Origin: Micromonospora sp. MH99
Lineage (GTDB): Bacteria > Actinomycetota > Actinomycetes > Mycobacteriales > Micromonosporaceae
Reading direction: 5' to 3'
Length of the DNA stretch: 64,000 nt
Assembly: GCF_021442385.1 (NCBI RefSeq)
Contig: NZ_MUZA01000005.1
Location: 110,700 to 174,699 of the forward strand
Position numbers and translations under genes: made by a program. The notes under the pieces were generated by a model. It searched no databases. It worked only from the letters and a program-made list of their open reading frames with translations, and was not told the DNA's origin. This document shows, piece by piece, positions 8,625-16,603 of this stretch. Positions within the stretch are counted from its first letter, which is position 1. The number at the start of each line of letters is the position of its first letter.

Positions 8625-9359
8625 ATCGACACTCCCGAGACGATCACCCTGTGGCAGCCCACCGGACAGGCCGAACTCGACCTCGTGGCGGCGTCCGGGT
8701 GGCGTGCCTGGCCACCACGTCTTCCCGACCAGCCGATCTTCTACCCGGTGCTCAACCGCTGGTACGCCACGAAAATCGCGCGGGAGTGGAACGTTCCCGC
8801 CGGGGGCGTCGGATACGTGACCCGGTTCGACGTCCAGCGGTCGTACCTGGACCGTTACGACGTCCACCAGGTCGGCGGCCGGGACGTCCTGGAGTACTGG
8901 ATCCCCGCCGAGGAGCTTGACGCCTTCAACGACCACATCGTCGGCGCGATCGTCGAGGAGGCCGACTACCGCGGCCCGGTGGACGACCAGGAGTTCACCG
9001 ACGCCGAGGTGGCGCTGGGTCGTGCTCTGCCCGCCGCCTGGCGCAGCTATCTGCAGGGTGGGTCGTGGTTACGACGAGGCTGGATGACCACCGGCGCCTA
9101 CGTCTGGCTCAACACGCCCCGCCAGACGATCGAGCTGGGGGACGTGTCCGGCGACGACACCCACCCGGGTATCGCGATCATCGGCGGTGACGGCGCCCGG
9201 GAACAGCTCGTGCTCGACCTGCGAAGCGAGACCATGCCGGTGCTGCTGGTGGACCTCACGAGCGGTGGCTGGGACAGCGCCATCCGGCAGGCCGACGACG
9301 TGAGCGAGTTCGTCAGTCGCGTCGAGGCGGGCACCTTCGAATTCACCTTCGCCGGGTAG
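8625..9359 (+). CDS. SMI1/KNR4 (SUKH) domain protein, apparent ATC start
   Basis: The C-terminal half (EFTDAEVALGRALPAAWRSY, then GIAIIGGDGAREQLVLDL) is a SUKH/SMI1-KNR4 fold, a family common among immunity proteins of contact-dependent toxins. The N-terminal ~100 residues (TLWQPTGQAELDL, ASGWRAWPPRLPDQPIFYPV) form a second conserved actinobacterial domain. No ATG, GTG or TTG precedes this domain in frame. AGGAG (8614-8618) is followed six bases later by ATC 8625, so I place the start there. The first orthodox start, GTG 8685, would remove 20 residues of the conserved domain. Confidence 0.7.
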   Translation: MDTPETITLWQPTGQAELDLVAASGWRAWPPRLPDQPIFYPVLNRWYATKIAREWNVPAGGVGYVTRFDVQRSYLDRYDVHQVGGRDVLEYWIPAEELDAFNDHIVGAIVEEADYRGPVDDQEFTDAEVALGRALPAAWRSYLQGGSWLRRGWMTTGAYVWLNTPRQTIELGDVSGDDTHPGIAIIGGDGAREQLVLDLRSETMPVLLVDLTSGGWDSAIRQADDVSEFVSRVEAGTFEFTFAG

Positions 9360-9380
9360 CGGCGGAGTCGGACCGCGTCC

Positions 9381-9809
9381 TCAGCCGACGAACACACAGA
9401 AGGGGTGGCCGGCCAGGTCGGCGTACACCCGCAGTGGCTCGTCGGGGTCGTCGATGCGGTCGTACCGCAGGCGACCGCCGAGGCGCAGGACGCGTTCGTG
9501 CTGGACGAGCAGCTCCTCGACGGATCCCACGGTCAGGTCCAGGTGCAGTTGCTGGGGGACCTTGTTGTCCGGCCACGTCGTCTCGGGCAGGTGATCCACC
9601 TGCTGAAACGCCATCTGGGGAGCGCCCTCGGGAGTCCTGAGCACCAGCCACTCGCGTCCGCGCGGATCATCCTGCCCCGGCCCTGGCGGCTCGTCGCCGG
9701 GCCGGTAGACCAGACCCAGGAACTGCCGGTAGAACTCCGCCAGCGACCTGGCGTCGGTGCAGTCGAGCACCACCTGGTGCAGCTTCGGCACGCTCTCCTG
9801 GTCGACCAT
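9381..9809 (-). CDS. VOC family (glyoxalase-like) protein
   Basis: The 142-residue protein has the VOC beta-alpha-beta-beta-beta repeat, with LHQVVLDCTDARSLAEFYRQ at the start and HLDLTVGSVEEL at the second module. The closing strand DLAGHPFCVFVG is typical of Glyoxalase_6-type proteins. GGAGG lies upstream of ATG 9809. Substrate is unknown. It may be a lyase, a dioxygenase or a drug-binding protein. It is convergent with the SUKH gene. Confidence 0.85.
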   Translation of the reverse strand: MVDQESVPKLHQVVLDCTDARSLAEFYRQFLGLVYRPGDEPPGPGQDDPRGREWLVLRTPEGAPQMAFQQVDHLPETTWPDNKVPQQLHLDLTVGSVEELLVQHERVLRLGGRLRYDRIDDPDEPLRVYADLAGHPFCVFVG

Positions 9810-9896
9810 CCTCGATCACCTCCGGCGCCCATTCTGCTGGCGCCGTGCGACACCCGCATCCGGGAGCCGCACGATCGCCTGTGCGAGGCTTGCGCG

Positions 9897-10391
9897 GTGA
9901 CCGACTTCGACATCCGCGCGGCCACCCCGGCCGACGCCGACTTCCTGGTGGACATGCTCGTCGAGGCCGTCAACTGGCTACCCGAGCGCGACTGGCCGCG
10001 CGAGCGGATCCTGGCCGATCCCGCGCTGGCCCACTACGTCACGGGGTGGATGCAGCCCACCGACGTCGGCGTGGTCGCGGTCGACCCCGCTGACCGGCCG
10101 CTCGGCGCCGCCTGGTTCCGCCACCTGAGCGCCGAAGATCCCGGCTACGGGTACGTCGCTGACGACGTGCCGGAGCTGACCATCGGAGTGCTCCGAGCCT
10201 GGCGAGGGCGGGGTGTCGGCCGGGCGCTGCTGCGCGCCGTCCTGGACGCCGCCCGGGACCGCGGCATCCGTACCGTGCCGCTGAGCGTGGAGCGGGCGAA
10301 CGCGGCCGTCCGTCTCTACGCGTCCGAAGGGTTCCGCACGGTCGAGTCGTTCGAGAACGCGGACACCATGGTCGCCGAGGTCGGAACCTGA
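9897..10391 (+). CDS. GNAT family N-acetyltransferase
   Basis: The 164-residue GNAT protein starts at GTG 9897 (MTDFDIRAATPADADFLVDM). The acetyl-CoA loop reads RGRGVGRALL and the C-terminal motif is ANAAVRLYASEGF, typical of amine or peptide-terminus acetylation. It is convergent with the VOC gene at 10402. The acceptor is not predictable. Confidence 0.87.
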   Translation: MTDFDIRAATPADADFLVDMLVEAVNWLPERDWPRERILADPALAHYVTGWMQPTDVGVVAVDPADRPLGAAWFRHLSAEDPGYGYVADDVPELTIGVLRAWRGRGVGRALLRAVLDAARDRGIRTVPLSVERANAAVRLYASEGFRTVESFENADTMVAEVGT

Positions 10392-10401
10392 CTCTCGCGG
10401 C

Positions 10402-10842
10402 TCAGTCGAGGTGTTCGGCCAGCCCGACGATGATGCCCTCCGGGCCACGCAGGTAACAGAGCAGGAAGATGTCCTCGTACCGCTCGACGTCGCCGACGAG
10501 TTCGGCCCCGTGGGCGCGCAGCCGGGCGATGACGTCCTCGATGTCGTCGACGGCGAACATGATCCGGCGAATCCCCAGCGTGTTCGCGGGCGCGTTCTCC
10601 GGTGCCTGGCTGATCGCCTTCGGCGTGTGGAACATCGCCAGCTCGACCTTGCCGTGACCGTCCGGGGTCCGCAGCATCGCCACCTCCTGCCGGACGTCGT
10701 CGATGCCGATCACACGCTCCACCCACCGCCCCTCGACCGGCCCCCTGCCCTCCAACTCCATGCCGAGTTCGACGAAGAACGCAATGACAGCGTCAAGGTC
10801 GTTGACAACAATGAGGACGTTGTCCATCCGCTGGATCGCCAT
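10402..10842 (-). CDS. VOC family protein
   Basis: The 146-residue protein opens MAIQRMDNVLIVVNDLDAVI and has two VOC modules, the second beginning RRIMFAVDDIEDVIARL and ending LRGPEGIIVGLAEHL. ATG 10842 sits behind AGGAG, although the frame stays open 27 codons further upstream. The family includes glyoxalase I-like lyases, but metal ligands are not certain here. It is convergent with the GNAT gene. Confidence 0.85.
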   Translation of the reverse strand: MAIQRMDNVLIVVNDLDAVIAFFVELGMELEGRGPVEGRWVERVIGIDDVRQEVAMLRTPDGHGKVELAMFHTPKAISQAPENAPANTLGIRRIMFAVDDIEDVIARLRAHGAELVGDVERYEDIFLLCYLRGPEGIIVGLAEHLD

Positions 10843-10960
10843 GCTGAATCTCCTCGCTCTGGTGCGCCGCCGTGGTCGCATCCTCCCCTGAGACGAAGCC
10901 GCCAGGGCGTTCTCGACACGCAATGGCGGCCTGGCTGGCAGGTCGCATCCCCGGATCGAC

Positions 10961-11446
10961 CTACCGAGGTGATCTCAGCCCGAGCGCGCTGTGTTCGACG
11001 ACCCCCGCGGGCAGGTCGGCGCGTCCCGACTCCTGAGTGGTCAGCGCCACCAGCTCGGCGCGTAGGTCGACGGCAGGTTCACCGAGCACGATCCCGCTGA
11101 GCACCAGCTCCACCATCACGCGGTCGTACTGATCCGAGCGGCGGCGGTAACGCGACGGATCGGACTCCACCACCAGCGCGGAGATGCGCCAGCCCCCGCC
11201 GGGCACGGGCGAGAAGGACGCTTCGTAGATTCCATTACCGGTCCAGCTGCGGTGCAGGAACGCGACCTCGTCCTCGACGAACACGTTCCACTTCTCGTCC
11301 ATGTCGCGAGCCTGGTAACCGAGCGCGATCCGCTTCCACTGCTCGTCGGACCAGGTCCGCTCAGGACGTGTCGCCACCGACATCGGCGCCACTATCGGCG
11401 AGACACGGCGCAGCGACGACCGGGTGACCGGGTCAGGTTCGATCAT
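10961..11446 (-). CDS. Hypothetical protein, 161 aa
   Basis: A soluble protein with a charged centre (WKRIALGYQARDMDEKWNVF, then VEDEVAFLHRSWTGNGIYE). The regular strand and helix pattern suggests a small alpha/beta fold. I do not assign a family. A start at MSVATRPERTW (11383) is also possible, since the first 21 residues look less conserved in character. It is divergent from the PCD-VOC gene across about 80 bp. Confidence 0.6.
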   Translation of the reverse strand: MIEPDPVTRSSLRRVSPIVAPMSVATRPERTWSDEQWKRIALGYQARDMDEKWNVFVEDEVAFLHRSWTGNGIYEASFSPVPGGGWRISALVVESDPSRYRRRSDQYDRVMVELVLSGIVLGEPAVDLRAELVALTTQESGRADLPAGVVEHSALGLRSPR

Positions 11447-11529
11447 CAGCAGATCCTACGAGTCCCATCGATGATCGCCGCCAGGCGACCGGACTCCGGT
11501 TGCGGGCGTCCGATGTTACGTTCGCTGCC

Positions 11530-12171
11530 ATGACGCGGCAGATCACGGCCAGCGAGTTCCACGCGGCCGAGGGTGTGCAGGACTGGCGCTCCCTGTACCA
11601 CCTGGTTTCGGCCCACTTCCCCACCGGCTCGTTGACCGGGAGCATCGCTCTCGTCGAGGAGATCGGCCGGCTCACCGACGAGGCCGAGCAGAAGATTCTG
11701 ACCATCGACGTACGCGGCGCCGGCGTCACCGTGTCCCTGTCCCGGCGCGATGCCGGGCTGGCCCGGCGGATCTCGGCCGCCGCCAGGGAGCGGGGCCTGT
11801 CCGCCGATCCGACCGCCGTGCAGGTCATCAACCTCACCCTCGACGCGCTCGTCGGCGCCGACGTGCTGCCGTTCTGGCGTGCGGTGCTCGGCTACTCCCA
11901 GATCGGCGACGACTACCTCTACGACCCGTCGCGCCGCGGCCCCGGCTTCGGCCTACAGCAGATGGACGAGCCCCGCCCGCAGCGCAACCGCATGCATCTC
12001 GACATCGCTGTTCCGCACGACCAGGCCGAGGCGCGCATCGCCGCCGCCCTGGCCGCCGGCGGCCACCTGGTCTCCGACGCGCACGCGCCGATGTGGTGGA
12101 TTCTGGCCGACGCGGAGGGCAACGAGGTGTGCGTCGCCACCTGGGTCGGCCGCGACCGCACAACGCCCTGA
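11530..12171 (+). CDS. PCD-like domain fused to a VOC (glyoxalase-like) domain
   Basis: The 213-residue protein starts MTRQITASEFHAAEGVQDWR. Residues 1 to about 95 resemble pterin-4a-carbinolamine dehydratase, and residues ~100-213 form a VOC domain (LDALVGADVLPFWRAVLGY, QRNRMHLDIAVPHDQAEARI). The His-His-Pro site of active dehydratases is not present: the segment reads DEAEQKILTIDVRG. The N-terminal domain has therefore probably lost catalysis and serves as a binding module. A close paralogue lies at 13956-14651. A TACGTT box just upstream would give a leaderless message. Confidence 0.8.
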   Translation: MTRQITASEFHAAEGVQDWRSLYHLVSAHFPTGSLTGSIALVEEIGRLTDEAEQKILTIDVRGAGVTVSLSRRDAGLARRISAAARERGLSADPTAVQVINLTLDALVGADVLPFWRAVLGYSQIGDDYLYDPSRRGPGFGLQQMDEPRPQRNRMHLDIAVPHDQAEARIAAALAAGGHLVSDAHAPMWWILADAEGNEVCVATWVGRDRTTP

Positions 12172-12228
12172 GCTGCGGCCCGAAGGCACGGGCCCCACCC
12201 GCTTTTGGGTTCCCCATAGGGTCGGGGC

Positions 12229-12888
12229 ATGACGCCAGCCCCTGCCGCCACCGCCTTCGACTCGCTCCGCCTCGACGCCGTGCCCGACCAGCAGACGCTG
12301 CGCCAGGCCTACGCCCTACCCAGCGAGGCTGCCGTACGGAAACAGATGACCGAACTCACCGCGCAGACCCGAGCGTTGATCGGCTGCGCATCGCTGGTCC
12401 TGGTCGCGAGCGTGGACACCGAGGGCAACTGCGACGTCTCCCCGCGCGGCGGCCCCGCCGGGTTCGTGGCCGTCCTGGACGCACGGACGCTGGCGATACC
12501 GGACGCGACCGGCAACAAGCGCCTGGACACTCTGCAGAACGTCATCGCCACCGGACGGGCCGGACTGCTGTTCATCATCCCGGGGCGCACCACGACGCTT
12601 CGGGTCAACGGCCGGGCCTGCGTCTCCACTCGCCCCGACCTGCTGTCACAGCTGACCGCCGTGGGCAAGCCGCCGGCCAGTGCGCTGGTGGTGGGAATCG
12701 ACGAGGTCTACCCGCACTGCCCCAAGTCGCTCCTGCGCACCGACGTCTGGGAGCCCGACCGGTGGCTGCCAGCGGACGCGCAGCCGACCTCGGCCGAGGT
12801 GACGCTGGCCCAGCTACGGATGCCGGAGCTGACGATCGCCGACATCGAGCAGGCCGAGGCGGACGCGCTGAAGTACCGGTACGAGTGA
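12229..12888 (+). CDS. Pyridoxamine 5'-phosphate oxidase family (split-barrel flavoprotein)
   Basis: The 219-residue protein has a flavin split-barrel core: LVLVASVDTEGNCDVSPRGG, LAIPDATGNKRLDTLQNV and RAGLLFIIPGRTTTLRVNG. These are hallmarks of the MSMEG_1061/PPOX subgroup. It likely binds FMN or F420 and reduces a small molecule rather than making pyridoxal phosphate. It follows the PCD-VOC gene by 58 bp on the same strand and may share its transcript. Confidence 0.85.
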   Translation: MTPAPAATAFDSLRLDAVPDQQTLRQAYALPSEAAVRKQMTELTAQTRALIGCASLVLVASVDTEGNCDVSPRGGPAGFVAVLDARTLAIPDATGNKRLDTLQNVIATGRAGLLFIIPGRTTTLRVNGRACVSTRPDLLSQLTAVGKPPASALVVGIDEVYPHCPKSLLRTDVWEPDRWLPADAQPTSAEVTLAQLRMPELTIADIEQAEADALKYRYE

Positions 12889-12940
12889 CAAGCCGTCCGA
12901 CCGTTACCGTGCATTCCCCGCCCACGGCAAGAGGACAACG

Positions 12941-13294
12941 ATGGACAACCGGACGGACCCGATCGGGATCATCGCCCGGGTCTCAGAGAACGACGGCAAG
13001 CAACGCGCCTTCGAGGTCTGGCTCTACAAGGCCCAGAAGGAAGGCTGGCCCGTCACGGTGGAGTCGACCGCCGTCGACCAGCCAGGCGACGGGTGCGGAG
13101 TCGTCGACATCGAGGGCCTGAAGTACCGGGTCCGCCACGCGAAGCGAGTCCGGCAGCGAGTCGCCATCGTGCCGGCAGGGCGACATCTGATCGCCGCCGC
13201 CGTCAACCTGACCACGGGCGACTCCGACGGCATCACCTGGACCTGGGAGTTCGGTCACGCGGCCTGGGCTGAGCCGATGATCGAGGAACACTAA
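12941..13294 (+). CDS. Hypothetical protein, 117 aa
   Basis: A small soluble, basic-centred protein (FEVWLYKAQKEGWPVTVEST, later KYRVRHAKRVRQRVAIVPAG). It looks like a beta-rich domain. No known family is recognised. GAGG precedes ATG 12941. Same strand as the PPOX gene with a 52-bp gap. Confidence 0.55.
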   Translation: MDNRTDPIGIIARVSENDGKQRAFEVWLYKAQKEGWPVTVESTAVDQPGDGCGVVDIEGLKYRVRHAKRVRQRVAIVPAGRHLIAAAVNLTTGDSDGITWTWEFGHAAWAEPMIEEH

Positions 13295-13382
13295 CGCGGG
13301 CAGCATCACCACCGAGCCGGTGGCACGCTCCATCCCCTTTGGCTCTGGCGAGTTTGTCCCATCCCTGTGCTCTACTCCCGCC

Positions 13383-13895
13383 ATGCATGTCGTCGTCACG
13401 GGCGCACTCGTTGAAAACGGCTCGGTCCTGCTCGTACACCGCAGGCCTACCAAACGGGCCTACCCCGACGTCTGGGACCTGCCCGGCGGGCTGGTCGAAG
13501 CGGGTGAGTCGGAACTACAGGCCCTCGCGCGCGAGATGCACGAGGAACTCGGTGTGCACATCGTGACGGAGTCCGCCGCACGGGTGGGCGTCGTGCATGA
13601 CGGCACTGGTGCGGACGCCCTTCACGCGGGCGTCTGGCACATCGGGGACTGGGCCGGCACTCCGACCAACCGCGCACCCGAGGAGCACGACGACATGGCG
13701 TGGTTCGCGATCAGCGAGCTGGCCGGCCTTCCGCTCGCGCATGGCGTCCTGGCGGCAATGGTCCATGCTTTGCCTGAGTTCGAGTGCGACCGCAGGCAGT
13801 CGGATGTCACCGACGGCGACCAGGACGACCGAGGAACAAGGTCCGCCTGTCGTGCCTGCGCTGGGACGGGTTCGTCAGAAACGCGGCAGGCCTAG
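13383..13895 (+). CDS. Nudix hydrolase
   Basis: The Nudix box is intact: GGLVEAGESE followed by REMHEELGV matches G-x5-E-x7-REUxEExGU, which binds Mg2+ and cleaves nucleoside-diphosphate-linked substrates. The protein is 170 residues, starting at ATG 13383 (MHVVVTGALVENGSVLLVHR). The last ~35 residues are low-complexity Asp/Arg-rich and lie outside the domain. The substrate could be an oxidised nucleotide or a cofactor. Standalone gene, convergent with the next. Confidence 0.9.
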   Translation: MHVVVTGALVENGSVLLVHRRPTKRAYPDVWDLPGGLVEAGESELQALAREMHEELGVHIVTESAARVGVVHDGTGADALHAGVWHIGDWAGTPTNRAPEEHDDMAWFAISELAGLPLAHGVLAAMVHALPEFECDRRQSDVTDGDQDDRGTRSACRACAGTGSSETRQA

Positions 13896-13955
13896 GGTTT
13901 CCGGCGCCGCCGTAGCTGTCCCCGACGGCTTTCGAGGCGTACGCGTCAGCCCGGT

Positions 13956-14651
13956 CTATGAGTCGTCCCGGCCCTGCCAGGTCGTCACACACGCCTCGTT
14001 ACCCTCGATATCGGCGAGAACCCAGAATGCGGGGGCATGGGACGCGGATACCAGTCGACCGCCGGCGGCCAGCGCGGCTTCGATCCGCCGTGGCGCCTCG
14101 TCGTGCGGGACACAGACGTCCAAGTGGATGCGATTCCGGTCCGGGCGTGGCTGATCCATGTGCTGAAACCAGATCGCCGGACCCTGCCCGACCGGGTCGA
14201 CGATCGGATCCGTCGGACCGTCGGCTCCCGCCTCATCCGTGTAGCCCAGCACGGCCTTCCAGAACGGCCGGACCGCCGCGATGTCGAGCGCGTCGATAGC
14301 GATCTCCACCAGCTGGACCGACCGCGGCGCTCCCGTACCAATCTCAGGTTCCGTCCGGAGCCCGACGATCCGCATCGCGGCGGAAAGCCGATGCGCGAGG
14401 TCGACATCGCAAGCGGTAAGCGCCGCCTGATCCAACGACTGCAGAGTCAGGACCACCCGGTCCGGCCGGATGTCAGCGCGTAGGTGCCGATCGGCGTCGC
14501 TACCGCACGCCGCCACCGCGCGAGCCACCACCTCGGTTGCCTGGACCAATGAACCGACGGGAACCGAGGTGCGCAACGCGCCCAGCAAATACCGCCACCC
14601 CTGGTCGCCTACCGCGTCCGAGGCCGCCCGCCGCCCCAGTGCCCGTTCCAT
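13956..14651 (-). CDS. PCD-like/VOC fusion protein, paralogue of 11530-12171
   Basis: The 231-residue protein has the same two-domain architecture as the gene at 11530. The PCD-like part ends VDLAHRLSAAMRIVGLRTEP and the VOC part contains AVRPFWKAVLGY, PDRNRIHLDVCVPHDEAPRR and ADIEGNEACVTTWQGRD. The VOC halves are clearly similar and the PCD halves have drifted. The dehydratase His motif is absent here too (SDADRHLRADIRPDRV). Start is ATG 14651; upstream sequence in frame does not resemble the family. Opposite strand to its paralogue, so not a simple recent tandem duplication. Confidence 0.8.
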   Translation of the reverse strand: MERALGRRAASDAVGDQGWRYLLGALRTSVPVGSLVQATEVVARAVAACGSDADRHLRADIRPDRVVLTLQSLDQAALTACDVDLAHRLSAAMRIVGLRTEPEIGTGAPRSVQLVEIAIDALDIAAVRPFWKAVLGYTDEAGADGPTDPIVDPVGQGPAIWFQHMDQPRPDRNRIHLDVCVPHDEAPRRIEAALAAGGRLVSASHAPAFWVLADIEGNEACVTTWQGRDDS

Positions 14652-14784
14652 GTAGGCATCCTCACATGCGCGCCTGGAGGGGGAGTTCCGCACCGCTGGC
14701 AAGTGCGGCGCCAGGAAGAAGAACGGCCAGCGTTGCGGGAACGCCACGGGTGGCGGTCGCTGCGCGCCACCAGAACAGACGTGC

Positions 14785-15453
14785 GTGGCACGTAATGGGG
14801 AGGACGACCGTGAGCGCGCCTGGCAGGGTGAACTGGTGCCGGATATCGACCCCACTGACGCGGAGTACCTCCGCGAGATAGAGCTCCTTGCCAATGACGT
14901 CGTCGATCGGGCGCTGGACGAGGGCTGGCTGAGCTTTGATCCCGATCCTGACGATGCGACGCCTCTCCAGCGTGCCGTCAACGCGCTGGGACGCCAGCTG
15001 CGGCACTACCACTTCGAGGATGACGGCTGCGTCGATCCGGACGCCCCGCTGGTCGGTCTGGCCGGAGCACTCCTGGTTCGTCCCACGACCGTCCTGAGCG
15101 AGCAGGAGTACATCGACATCTGCGAGCGACTCGGCGTTGAGGCACGGCCGCAGGGGTGGGCGTTGTGGCACACCTGGGATCAGAAGGGCCGACGGATCAC
15201 CATGGTCACGACGAGGATCAGCACCACTGAAGGAATGCTGCTGGTCTGGTCGAAAGGCCGCCATATGGTCCCGATCAAACCGCCACGTGCCGCGGTGGCA
15301 GCCACCGTCAGGGGTTGGCTTGGACCGGCGGTCGAATCTCCCGGATACGCGGCCGAGACGGGAGTAACGGAAGGGGCCGTCGCTGGTTCCGTGCCACCGC
15401 GCTCGACAGGTGGGTCTACAACGGCCCCGTCGAGCCACAGAGGACGACCGTAA
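14785..15453 (+). CDS. Hypothetical protein, 222 aa, at the left chromosomal border of the AICE
   Basis: An acidic soluble protein (IDPTDAEYLREIELLANDVV, later CERLGVEARPQGWALWHTWD). The last ~40 residues are Ser/Thr/Gly-rich and disordered-looking. No family is recognised. The start is unclear: GTG 14785 has no good ribosome site, and an internal GTG near VPDIDPTDAEY is an alternative. The stop at 15451-15453 is 2 bp from the left attachment repeat, so this was the neighbour of the metH 3' end before integration. Confidence 0.55.
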   Translation: MARNGEDDRERAWQGELVPDIDPTDAEYLREIELLANDVVDRALDEGWLSFDPDPDDATPLQRAVNALGRQLRHYHFEDDGCVDPDAPLVGLAGALLVRPTTVLSEQEYIDICERLGVEARPQGWALWHTWDQKGRRITMVTTRISTTEGMLLVWSKGRHMVPIKPPRAAVAATVRGWLGPAVESPGYAAETGVTEGAVAGSVPPRSTGGSTTAPSSHRGRP

Positions 15454-15455
15454 TT

Positions 15456-15491
15456 GCAGGTCAGCGAGGCTGCGGCCGTCACTTGGCGTTG
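15456..15491. other. attL of the AICE
   Basis: This 36-bp stretch matches 29308-29343 in direct orientation. The last 16 bases, CCGTCACTTGGCGTTG, are identical in both copies. The preceding 20 bases share GCAGGTCAG and CTGCG at the same register, with mismatches between. On the minus strand the core reads AACGCCAAGTGA, the metH end Asn-Ala-Lys-stop. Sequence left of the core should be original chromosome and sequence right of it should be element. Confidence 0.8.
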
Positions 15492-15850
15492 TATTGACGA
15501 ACGACGGGGGCGTAGTCGATCAAAGCGGACGACTAGACTCCTGAGCTGCTGTGACGCCTGGCATTGATAGTCAGCGTTGGGCACTGCGGGTTTCCCTCTG
15601 ACGGCCTAGAAACGGCATGATCTTGGTCCTCGACTGCCCTAGCGGCGAGGTCCGGATCCCTCGCTTGTAAGTTCTGAATGCTCTGTCTCTGAGCGTCCGG
15701 GTGCATCCGTCACCTGGGACAGCCGTACGTCAACGATCAGGTACGGCTGCCCCCGTCATGTCCCGTTGCTGTCGCGAGCCTCCGAACCATCAAGCGCTTT
15801 CGCTCAGGCCAATGGTCACCCGCTGGCTACGCGGGCGCTACCAAAGCTGC
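15492..15850. other. Non-coding left end of the AICE
   Basis: No convincing gene. Sequence just inside attL may carry arm-type integrase sites, but I see no clear repeat set. The one obvious structure is the hairpin at 15720-15749. Base composition is less GC-rich than the flanking chromosome. Confidence 0.4.
15720..15749 (-). terminator. Hairpin downstream of the lipoprotein gene
   Basis: CAGCCGTAC (15720-15728) pairs with GTACGGCTG (15741-15749), a perfect 9-bp stem with a 12-nt loop, about 100 bp after the stop of the leftward lipoprotein gene. A terminator is the simplest reading. It lacks a T-run. Confidence 0.35.
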
Positions 15851-16273
15851 TCACGGGCTTGCGCTTCCACTCGTCGTGGGCTGCAAGCTCGGCGCGTTGA
15901 CCGGGGGCAGGCTGTTTGGCCGGTCCATGCAGCCGTTGATGAACGACAGGCGTCGTCGCTCCTGGAAGTCAACGTCATTGGCGCGGTTGTTGCTGGGTTT
16001 GTTCATGTCGTTCTCAGCGTCCTTGGCCCCGCTGGTGACCCATGAGCTGTCACAGGACGCCTCGTCAACGACGGTCCCAGTCTTCTCCATCGACTTCCGG
16101 CTGGTCTTGCCTTGCTCGTACACGGCGTCAATCGCCTCAGCCCGGTCTTCGAAGCTGTCCCCGCTGTCCACTATGTCGCCAATCGTCGAACATCCGACGA
16201 GAGCCGTCATGAGGGCAGCTGCGGCAAGTCCAGTCACCACGCGTCTCCACATGAGGACGGAGTGTATCGACAT
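15851..16273 (-). CDS. Small predicted lipoprotein (AICE cargo)
   Basis: The 140-residue protein starts MSIHSVLMWRRVV and has a membrane segment ending in a lipobox (MTALVGCS), so the mature N-terminal Cys should be lipidated and anchored outside the membrane. The mature part is charged and helical, with a later Cys (ASCDSSW). No family recognised. It is divergent from the membrane coiled-coil gene over 330 bp. It could be an exclusion or surface function of the element. ATG 16252 is an alternative start. Confidence 0.65.
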   Translation of the reverse strand: MSIHSVLMWRRVVTGLAAAALMTALVGCSTIGDIVDSGDSFEDRAEAIDAVYEQGKTSRKSMEKTGTVVDEASCDSSWVTSGAKDAENDMNKPSNNRANDVDFQERRRLSFINGCMDRPNSLPPVNAPSLQPTTSGSASP

Positions 16274-16400
16274 GACTCTGTCGAGCGCTTCCCCTGATTG
16301 AAGGTCAGTACTGGTGAGCTGACAGGCCAGACCACGGTCCAGACGGCCCGACCACGGCACGAACTCGGGGAGTTGAAGCGGAACATGGAGCCGCTGTCCC

Positions 16401-16465
16401 GCCACCAACGTGAACAGCCGGCGACACCTGCTCACAGGGCGTCTCGGGCTGCCATCGTTGGTGGC
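16401..16465. repeat. 10-bp inverted repeat in the divergent intergenic region
   Basis: GCCACCAACG (16401-16410) and CGTTGGTGGC (16456-16465) are exact inverted copies 45 bp apart in the 330-bp gap (16274-16603) between the lipoprotein and coiled-coil genes. They may be a pair of operator half-sites for looping, or the base of a weak hairpin. No clear promoter consensus is visible in the gap. Confidence 0.35.
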
Positions 16466-16603
16466 TGATTGACGACGTTTGACAGTGTCTTGTGCCCCCT
16501 GTGCGCCCCGACCTTCATGTCAGCATCGCCGCTGACGCCTTCCCGACAGGAGGCCGCCGTTGTCGGGGTGTCGGAGCATCGGCGCAGGAGACATCATGGC
16601 CTA

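Noticed and set aside
15400..15560. tRNA gene as the AICE integration site
   Set aside because: No cloverleaf or T-loop-like sequence at either repeat; the core matches the metH coding end instead.
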